A stretch of DNA of 20,934 bases from Candidatus Woesearchaeota archaeon (GTDB taxonomy: Archaea; Nanoarchaeota; Nanoarchaeia; Woesearchaeales; JAGVZT01). Of this stretch, positions 15,355-20,934 are shown piece by piece (positions within the stretch are counted from its first letter, which is position 1; each line of letters opens with the position of its first letter). The DNA is taken from positions 1 through 20,934 of the forward strand of contig JAFCGF010000031.1 of NCBI GenBank assembly GCA_017608295.1. The letters are read 5' to 3'. Under the pieces are notes generated by a model. That model saw only the letters and a program-made list of their open reading frames with translations. It had not been told where the DNA came from and searched no databases. The position numbers and the translations under genes are program-made.

Positions 15355-16293
15355 ATGTCAACGGTCAACTTTTCAGCAACAATACTCGCCCCAACTTCTG
15401 GGGCGACCGAGGCAACGCCACCGTGTCAGGTGATACAACAACAGGACACGACCGATACGGTAAATTGCTCCGATGATAACGAGTTGCTAAATGTCATGCT
15501 GCGACTGTTGGGGTTTGATATCCCGGTACCGACCGAGTCCGAAGAATATTCGACCTCAGTACTGGTCAAGCCACTCAATACCTATACAAATCTAAATATC
15601 AGCCTAACCAAAGGCACCCTGTCCGACCCAATAATAGAGTCAGGGGACAGCACGAAGATTGTTACCATAGCTCTCTCGGATTTTGTGGCAACGGAAAACG
15701 GCGGTTACGTTGATCTTACATCCAAAATGGATTTAACAGAATCCGACGATATCACATCGGCCCGGTGGGTTAGCAATCCGACTGATAGCCAAATGGTGTC
15801 GATCAATCCGAAACCATCCGTAAGCGTTGACAAGAATAACCGGTTCAGTCTCGATCAGGCCATGGGCGGGCGACTGCTGGTTAATGTTTGGTCAATCGCC
15901 GAACGATACAAGATTAATATCACTCTAGGCGATGGCGAGGTCGAAGGCGCGTACCAGTCCTCGTTGATCGTAACAGCGGAGGGGTGTGAGGGCAGGCCGA
16001 CCCGGTTTGAGATTGACGTTCCGGAATGCAAGCAAAATGCACTGTACAATAAATATGGCTGGCCGGGCGACGGTGAGGGCGGCGACACAATCATCAAGGA
16101 GAAAATTCCAGAGGTGGAGGGTGCCGATGCCGAGCAGAGGTACTGTTTGTGTGATAACCATCCTTTTGTTGGCGCGACCCCCTCATCCGCCGCGCCTGCT
16201 GATCCGGACAACGCATGTCTCGGTGGGTCGTGTGACCAGATTAACCCAACATGCGTCCCCGATGATGGCGGGAATCATGATCATTGTGGGTAA
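15355..16293 (+). CDS. Cysteine-rich tail protein, unknown family
   Basis: The 312-residue product (from ATG 15355, six bases after the preceding stop) looks like an extracellular structural protein: beta-rich middle (NTYTNLNISLTKGTLSDPII, RYKINITLGDGEVEGAYQSS), no signal peptide, and ten cysteines, eight of them in the last 100 residues. The last 50 residues hold six cysteines and three histidines (CLCDNHP, CLGGSCDQ, DHCG), suggesting metal binding or disulfides. An in-frame TTG at 15325 with GAGGAAG upstream, and ATG 15301, are alternative starts within the previous gene. Its family is unknown to me. Part of the tail-tip or adhesion module by position. Confidence 0.7.
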   Translation: MSTVNFSATILAPTSGATEATPPCQVIQQQDTTDTVNCSDDNELLNVMLRLLGFDIPVPTESEEYSTSVLVKPLNTYTNLNISLTKGTLSDPIIESGDSTKIVTIALSDFVATENGGYVDLTSKMDLTESDDITSARWVSNPTDSQMVSINPKPSVSVDKNNRFSLDQAMGGRLLVNVWSIAERYKINITLGDGEVEGAYQSSLIVTAEGCEGRPTRFEIDVPECKQNALYNKYGWPGDGEGGDTIIKEKIPEVEGADAEQRYCLCDNHPFVGATPSSAAPADPDNACLGGSCDQINPTCVPDDGGNHDHCG

Positions 16294-16320
16294 CTAATTC
16301 AAACAAAGAGGAAAATATAA

Positions 16321-16620
16321 ATGAGTCACTATGCAGAATATGGGATTGGCTACAAGGTAACCGCAAGCGATGATATTGCAGAAGATGATCTCAATGACGG
16401 GTTATTTGAATACCTTGACAGGGTAATAGGCGGCGATTGGGAACATTTTAGTACTGGTATTGATGGGGAGTGTACCTATAATTATGTTGTGGTGAAAGAT
16501 GCCTTTAAAGATGGCCTCAACTTGACTGACAAGAAGAAAACACTCGACGATGAATTAAAGAGATTAAAACTAGATGCTGTTGGCAAGTTTGGTGATGTAG
16601 GCGGGCTATTTTACTGTTGA
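16321..16620 (+). CDS. Small acidic protein, unknown function
   Basis: The 99-residue protein is acidic, with an alpha/beta make-up and a C-terminal charged helix (LTDKKKTLDDELKRLKLDAV) before an end of FGDVGGLFYC. I do not recognise it. AGAGGA nine bases before the ATG is a good SD, so it is translated on its own. It sits between two larger tail proteins and is not obviously structural; it could be a chaperone or moron-type gene. Its stop codon overlaps the -35 box of a candidate promoter. Confidence 0.7.
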   Translation: MSHYAEYGIGYKVTASDDIAEDDLNDGLFEYLDRVIGGDWEHFSTGIDGECTYNYVVVKDAFKDGLNLTDKKKTLDDELKRLKLDAVGKFGDVGGLFYC

Positions 16621-16646
16621 CACATAGGGCTATTTGACCTGATATT
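16617..16646 (+). promoter_or_regulatory. Candidate promoter in the tail module
   Basis: TTGACA (16617-16622), an 18-base spacer and GATATT (16641-16646, 4/6) follow the same geometry as the promoters at 312 and 3434. The -35 overlaps the preceding stop. The predicted start near 16653 would leave about 24 bases before ATG 16677, with no SD in them. Confidence 0.35.
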
Positions 16647-16655
16647 AGAATATCA
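16640..16655. promoter_or_regulatory. 16-base palindrome over the -10, possible operator
   Basis: TGATATT-AG-AATATCA is a perfect inverted repeat with 7-base arms and a 2-base centre. It covers the -10 box of the 16617 promoter candidate, as expected for a repressor site. The short centre makes an RNA hairpin unlikely, and no T-run follows, so it is not a terminator. Confidence 0.35.
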
Positions 16656-16676
16656 ATCTACAAAATCTATCACACT

Positions 16677-17498
16677 ATGCCGACAGTTAACCACACGGAA
16701 ACCATAACCGCCAAATCAACCGGCGACGCTGCCTTGACCGATTGGCTACATATCAGTCAGGACAGAATCGACGAGCGGTTTAATTCCGTCACGGTGCAAA
16801 AATTGCGCCAGATGCTCGGTGTCATCATGGGCGGTGGATCCCCTTATGATGTACTGACTCAGCAATGCCCTGTTCGGAGGCGGGTTACTCCTGATGGGGT
16901 GATTGCCTCGTATACCGCTACTGTTTTGGTTGATCGGTCTGCGTCGCTTGAGGGCAAGTACAATCTCACCTGTGACGGTTATGAGGTTCGCGGGCCATAT
17001 AAGACCACTCGTTCAAAAGCCGGTGAAATTTGGACTGAAGGTCGGGAAGTGGTTGAACTAGGCTGGCTTCCGCGAACATTCACAGCGCGTCAAACCTGGG
17101 GGCCGACAATCCCGCTGACATGGACGCAAGAGAACGGCTTTTTTCACCCTGAAGCGGGCGAGGCAATGTTCAAAGTTTCCGGCACTGCGGATCTTGACCG
17201 GTGGACAATACTCGTTGAACATCAGCAGGGCCAGCCGTTTACAGATACCTCATTGCCGGTCGATGCTTGGTGGGGTGACAATCAACAGGCGCATGGCGAG
17301 ATTTTAATCCCCGGTTGCGTGCTTGCCGCGCTGAAGGAGTGCCCGAATTTGAGCACTGGCGGGTTGGGAGATGATGACCCGGCGACCGGTGAGTATTGGT
17401 TTCAGCTCAATCCGACACGCTACGTTTATTATAATGGTTGCACTGGAGAGATACTTTTGGTAACATATGATGAGGATGACCAAGAAACTATAACATGA
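16677..17498 (+). CDS. Tail-module protein, unknown family
   Basis: The 273-residue protein has an N-terminal helical part (LTDWLHISQDRIDERFNSVT) followed by a beta-rich body with many aromatics (EIWTEGREVVELGWLPRTF, GPTIPLTWTQENGFFHPEAG) and five cysteines. I recognise no family. It has no signal peptide or membrane segment. The tryptophan-rich strands suggest a compact sheet domain, possibly involved in receptor or sugar contact, but that is guesswork. It lacks an SD, and a promoter candidate with a palindrome lies just upstream. GAGGTGAGG at its end serves the following gene. Confidence 0.7.
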   Translation: MPTVNHTETITAKSTGDAALTDWLHISQDRIDERFNSVTVQKLRQMLGVIMGGGSPYDVLTQQCPVRRRVTPDGVIASYTATVLVDRSASLEGKYNLTCDGYEVRGPYKTTRSKAGEIWTEGREVVELGWLPRTFTARQTWGPTIPLTWTQENGFFHPEAGEAMFKVSGTADLDRWTILVEHQQGQPFTDTSLPVDAWWGDNQQAHGEILIPGCVLAALKECPNLSTGGLGDDDPATGEYWFQLNPTRYVYYNGCTGEILLVTYDEDDQETIT

Positions 17499-17507
17499 GG
17501 TGAGGGC

Positions 17508-17816
17508 ATGACAACGTGGAAGGTGACGAAAATAAATGATGTTGGTCAATTTCTCAAGCCTCAAATTATCGAGGCGGATGATCCGCCAGTGGATGGATAC
17601 ACGGTGGAATGTAAAGAAATCGAGAATAGTGAGCTCTATCATGTATTGATAAAGCGCATCGAAGAATTAGAGCTTTTCATTCGGGACGAGGTAGCCTGTC
17701 CTGAGAGAGTTGACGAATATGACCACGCGCACGGTCTGGATCCGTGCGGTGAGTGTATTTGTTGTTTGCTTCACGGTTCAACGTCCGTGCAGAGTGCAAT
17801 ATTGAATTTAAATTGA
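17508..17816 (+). CDS. Small cysteine-cluster protein, unknown function
   Basis: The 102-residue protein has an N-terminal strand part (TWKVTKINDVGQFLKPQII), a helix (LYHVLIKRIEELELFIRDEV) and a cysteine cluster CGECICC near residues 80-86, preceded by an acidic/histidine stretch (EYDHAHGLD). With C37 and C64 it has six cysteines. The cluster looks like a metal-binding site, but the spacing fits no family I know. GAGGTGAGG just upstream is a strong SD. It lies ten bases after the preceding stop, in the same transcription unit. Confidence 0.7.
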   Translation: MTTWKVTKINDVGQFLKPQIIEADDPPVDGYTVECKEIENSELYHVLIKRIEELELFIRDEVACPERVDEYDHAHGLDPCGECICCLLHGSTSVQSAILNLN

Positions 17817-17827
17817 GGAAGTGAAAA

Positions 17828-18046
17828 ATGCAAGTTGAATATAAAGTTGGTGATATATTGTTGGGAGAACTCCCATATTTAAAAGAGTGCGAAGTTGAAG
17901 AAATTGCTATAAAAGCCCAATGTATCAAAATAGATGGGGATTGGTATCAAGCCGCAGATATAACCACACGAGTCAAAGCCGTATTAGGAAAGGTTGTTTA
18001 CAGAAAAAAATGGTTTAGCACTGAAAGGATTGTTCAATATTTGTAA
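17828..18046 (+). CDS. Small protein, unknown function
   Basis: The 72-residue protein is predicted to be a small beta structure: VEYKVGDILLGELPYLKE, then EEIAIKAQCIKIDGDWYQAA and KAVLGKVVYRKKWFSTERIV. The VGDI...DGDWY pattern is like small SH3-type barrels, which is only a visual impression. GAGGAAGTG before the ATG is a strong SD. Its last codons and stop lie in an AT palindrome (ATATTT-GT-AAATAT, 18037-18050) whose meaning is unclear. Confidence 0.7.
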   Translation: MQVEYKVGDILLGELPYLKECEVEEIAIKAQCIKIDGDWYQAADITTRVKAVLGKVVYRKKWFSTERIVQYL

Positions 18047-18075
18047 ATATAACGGTTTTAATAAGTAAAAAATAA

Positions 18076-19794
18076 ATGACAACCGCCAACACATCACATA
18101 CCATTCAGCCTCGCCGGGTATCGACTAATCAATCAGGTGGATTCCTGCGCTTGTCCGATAAAAAACCGGGCGAGACGCTGAATACTGACCGGATGACCGT
18201 CGGTGATGCGGCGGCGGCACTGGCTGGGATTTTTGGGCAAGGTACGTGTGGAGAACCGGACCAGGCTGCTGCTTATCGGGGCGAAGTTGAATCGGGCCAG
18301 CTCCCGGAGCAGGGTATAGAGAGTTATCTTCAGACAAAATATCCCGGCGTGGGCGGAGCGCAGGAACTAGCTGCCGCATTTGGCATTGACAGTTTATGTC
18401 CCGCCACCATGGCACCGACCGGACGGGTCACCCTGCCTGTTTACGTCCATGCATCCAGTCAGGCGGTGCTCGACGATTATGTTTTGCATAGTTATGATTC
18501 TGCAAAATCCGGGCCGAAAATCGTTCATGAAGACATTTTAGTAAAATTTGAATTTTCTAACACACCTAACCTCCCTATCCATTATTTTGTTGATTCAAAA
18601 AAACTTGCCTCATATTTAAGAAGCTCTAGTGCAATTTATGAGTGGCGCGGTGGAGTGAAAAACAATCGTGGTGAATTTATTGATCCGCCACCGGTTAACA
18701 TCACAGGCGGGCAGATCCACCTACCGGGTTATTATTCTGGAATCCTGCTGATCCACCGACTGCCAATAATTTATCACACTTGGAAAATCACCCTTGGTGG
18801 GGTCATGCTCGGCGGAGGGCAGCGAGAATATACTGGGTTGGTGTCGGCTTTTTCGCAGGCTTTTGGCCTCGACCCAGTCGATCAGGAACTTGGTGAGGCT
18901 GTTGCTAAAGACGATCCGGCAGCGCAGTGTCCGGCGACTGGAGTTGACTCCAGCACGGGGTCTGTTGTGGTTTGCAAAAAAGATCCGGTCACCGGCGACA
19001 TGATCTGCGATAGCGATGAGGTTGACGGACGGGATGTTAAATGTTTTGTTGAGGTAAACAGAGAACTTAGACGACAATGTACTGATGAATATGTTAAAGA
19101 TTTGCCCACCGAATACCGCCCTGTCACCTGCCCAGATACTGTGACCCCGACAAACAATAGTCCCGCCGCCCTGAACTACAACCCGGCACTGCCCAAATAC
19201 TATCATATTGTGGGCAGAATAACAGTGCCGGAATACACCATGGAGGGGGTTCCACCGCAAATCACGGCGGATGAATACAAGAAGAAATGCTGTCATAATG
19301 CCGTGAGAGGCAATTGTATACCACATTGCCGCGAGACTAAGAGTGTTTTGCACGGCCCCGTGGAACCAGAGGGCGGACGCGAGGTGGTGATAGCTGCATA
19401 TAAAGGCAAGACTGTATTAATTCCGGTTTTGCCCATATCTGGAGTTTGCGGAACGTTAACAAAAACGCTAGTTGATCCTCCTCAGGATTGTGTAAGGTGC
19501 CCAGGATCATATTTCTACATAAAAAATATGGACGCTCAGGTAAAAGTATTTGCTGATAACATACTTATATCTGACACTTACGATAACTCAGGTACGCCTG
19601 GAGCACCCGTTAACATCAAGATTAATTTACCAGACAAATCCATAGCGCATCGAATAGAGCTGTGGTATACAGGCGAGGGGAGTACGTGGTGGGTAAACTA
19701 CGACTACTTTCATGGGGAGGAATACGTTGACGGCGGGAGTTTTTCTGGAGCGGGTGCGGTTGGGTTAGCTTGGGAGAAGGAATATGAGTGTTGA
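18076..19794 (+). CDS. Large cysteine-rich tail protein, probable tail tip or fibre
   Basis: The 572-residue protein is not recognised. The N-terminal 120 residues are helical (TVGDAAAALAGIFGQGTC, GIESYLQTKYPGVGG). Residues 120-270 are beta-rich with aromatics (DDYVLHSYDSAKSGPKIVHE, HRLPIIYHTWKITLGGVM). Residues 300-470 hold most of the 16 cysteines, including KKCCHNAVRGNCIPHC and DCVRC. The C-terminal 100 residues (MDAQVKVFADNILIS, HRIELWYTGEGSTWWVNYDYF) look like a jelly-roll-type sheet. No signal peptide or transmembrane segment is seen. The SD is weak (AAGTAA). The end overlaps the LamG gene by 11 bases, so these two probably form one adhesion unit. Confidence 0.72.
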   Translation: MTTANTSHTIQPRRVSTNQSGGFLRLSDKKPGETLNTDRMTVGDAAAALAGIFGQGTCGEPDQAAAYRGEVESGQLPEQGIESYLQTKYPGVGGAQELAAAFGIDSLCPATMAPTGRVTLPVYVHASSQAVLDDYVLHSYDSAKSGPKIVHEDILVKFEFSNTPNLPIHYFVDSKKLASYLRSSSAIYEWRGGVKNNRGEFIDPPPVNITGGQIHLPGYYSGILLIHRLPIIYHTWKITLGGVMLGGGQREYTGLVSAFSQAFGLDPVDQELGEAVAKDDPAAQCPATGVDSSTGSVVVCKKDPVTGDMICDSDEVDGRDVKCFVEVNRELRRQCTDEYVKDLPTEYRPVTCPDTVTPTNNSPAALNYNPALPKYYHIVGRITVPEYTMEGVPPQITADEYKKKCCHNAVRGNCIPHCRETKSVLHGPVEPEGGREVVIAAYKGKTVLIPVLPISGVCGTLTKTLVDPPQDCVRCPGSYFYIKNMDAQVKVFADNILISDTYDNSGTPGAPVNIKINLPDKSIAHRIELWYTGEGSTWWVNYDYFHGEEYVDGGSFSGAGAVGLAWEKEYEC

Positions 19795-20934
19795 ATTATT
19801 GCTGCATGCCGACGATGTTGGTAATCCTGTTGTGGATGCATCTCCGGAGGCGCGGACGATAAGCGCATACAATGGGGCCGGATATGCCGAGGTGGACGGT
19901 AGTTTTACCGGTACCGCTCTTCAATTCGACGGGACAAACTATATAAATACGCCGTATGATACTGACTGGATTGCTGATTTTGTAAGTGGCACGACAATAG
20001 ATATGCGCATCAAGCGGACGGGACACAACAGTGACCAGCGGATACTTGCTGTGGGAGCGTCAGGTGGGGCATGGACTGGTGCTGGTTTTTTTCACTTAGG
20101 CCTAACCATCAGTAATTTTTTGAACGTTAAGGTCATGGTTGATACTGCCACACCGTATGAAGCTTCAGTGACGCATCAGACAGTTATTATTGATAATGAC
20201 TGGCACCATGTAGCTGCCCAGACGTATAATAATATATTAACGCTATATCTTGATGGCATCGAATCAAGTACAAGTTTTGATTTAACCGCCTTCAGCCCAA
20301 AGACTTCCGGGTATCCGTTAACTATCGGGCGACTAGGCGACTATTCGTCTCGTTATCTCGCAGCGGCAATAGAAGAGCTCAGGATAACAAAGGATGAACT
20401 TGTATATGATGGTGATTTTAATCCTCCGTCCGGGCCGTATGGCGCACTTTTGCCTGTTTTTGTCGCGTATGATTTCATTATACCGCAGATCTTGACAGTC
20501 AGCCTATCACAAGTAATTTCACAAGCCGCGAGAACATTTTCTGGAATTAATTTGATTGTTTCCGCTGCCCGGAATAGTAGATTATCATTTGAGCAAATTA
20601 TTAGTTCAGCCGACCCAACATTTCTGCCTTTTGACATCACAATTCCCGGCTATCATGCGGCCTATCTGGCATTCGAGGAGGTTTTTTCTCTGCTTGGCCA
20701 CACCGCCTATATGGAGTTTGTCGAGATTTGGCACCAACGCGGATACGACGAGGCGTTGCTGGAGTTCCGGCAGGTGATCATCACCCCGCTGTCAGCGATC
20801 ATTCAGGAGTTGCAATTTTCTGTCACGGTTGCTGGATCTGCGGTCAGCATGAGCAAGTGCGATTTTAGCCGTGATGGTTTGGCGGTTCTGGCTGATCTGA
20901 CACTGAGCAAACCGGGTGATTACCAAAACAAAGG
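19784..20934 (+). CDS. LamG-domain tail adhesin, cut by window end
   Basis: This frame starts at ATG 19784 and stays open for 383 codons to the window end, so its C-terminus is missing. Residues 1-220 form a LamG/concanavalin-like beta sandwich: LLLHADD at the start, LQFDGTNYINTP, the signature NDWHHVAAQTYNNILTLYLDG (W140, YLDG 155-158), LTIGRLGDY and EELRITKD (from 197) followed by FNPPSGPYG. That last motif is typical of LamG domains in phage tail fibres, which bind sugars or surface proteins. The rest (from about 221) is a mixed helix/strand part that I do not recognise. AGAAGGAAT before the ATG is a fair SD. Likely a receptor-binding or tail-tip protein. Confidence 0.85.
   Translation, partial: MSVELLLHADDVGNPVVDASPEARTISAYNGAGYAEVDGSFTGTALQFDGTNYINTPYDTDWIADFVSGTTIDMRIKRTGHNSDQRILAVGASGGAWTGAGFFHLGLTISNFLNVKVMVDTATPYEASVTHQTVIIDNDWHHVAAQTYNNILTLYLDGIESSTSFDLTAFSPKTSGYPLTIGRLGDYSSRYLAAAIEELRITKDELVYDGDFNPPSGPYGALLPVFVAYDFIIPQILTVSLSQVISQAARTFSGINLIVSAARNSRLSFEQIISSADPTFLPFDITIPGYHAAYLAFEEVFSLLGHTAYMEFVEIWHQRGYDEALLEFRQVIITPLSAIIQELQFSVTVAGSAVSMSKCDFSRDGLAVLADLTLSKPGDYQNK

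Noticed and set aside
15986..16297. 103-codon + frame overlapping the cysteine-rich tail gene
   Set aside because: Out-of-frame shadow; arginine-rich composition and no SD.
18037..18050. ATATTT-GT-AAATAT palindrome as a terminator
   Set aside because: All A/T stem with a 2-base centre and no T-run; too weak for a terminator.
18721..19353. 210-codon open frame on the minus strand
   Set aside because: It lies fully inside the 572-residue + gene, has no SD and no family pattern; the + frame has coherent protein features.
1..20934. CRISPR array, tRNA, diversity-generating retroelement, insertion sequence, integrase
   Set aside because: Searched by eye on both strands; no spaced repeats, cloverleaf, reverse transcriptase or transposase motifs were seen.

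Overview
This window is the late structural region of a tailed dsDNA phage or prophage. All genes are on the + strand, densely packed, often with stop/start overlaps. The family signatures (P27-type small terminase, Terminase_1-type large terminase, HK97-fold portal, U35-type prohead protease and HK97 major capsid, then a tail tube and a long tape measure without a contractile sheath) point to a siphophage with an HK97-like head, probably infecting a Gram-negative bacterium. Promoters of sigma70 type and Shine-Dalgarno (SD) sites are visible. No integrase, repressor, lysis gene, tRNA or bacterial gene is in the window, so prophage versus free phage cannot be decided, and the host cannot be named from the sequence.

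Layout: 1-830, leader with a small zinc-ribbon-like gene and a coiled-coil gene behind a strong promoter. 830-3428, DNA packaging: HNH endonuclease, a 54-residue small gene, terS and terL. 3470-6929, head: portal, protease, capsid and a probable head accessory protein; a near-consensus promoter sits exactly at the portal start. 6931-8406, head-tail joining: gp6/phiE125 gp8-like connector, neck or tail-completion protein, and a probable tail terminator. 8408-8949, a two-frame tail-assembly-chaperone candidate with a U UUU UUA slippery site in the correct register for -1 frameshifting. 8958-13532, tail tube with an inserted surface domain, and a 1189-residue tape measure.

From 13529 to the window end lies a tail-tip/adhesion module of proteins that I mostly cannot assign to known families. 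Larger structural-looking proteins alternate with small genes at 15092, 16321, 17508 and 17828. Many of these proteins are rich in cysteine, in sharp contrast to the tape measure, in which I find no cysteine. The last gene runs off the window and starts with a clear LamG/concanavalin-like domain, typical of phage adhesins.

Most interesting points: the predicted -1 frameshift in the chaperone pair, placed before rather than after the tail tube; the probably leaderless portal transcript; the cysteine-rich, unassigned tail-tip cluster; and palindromes overlapping or adjoining putative promoters.
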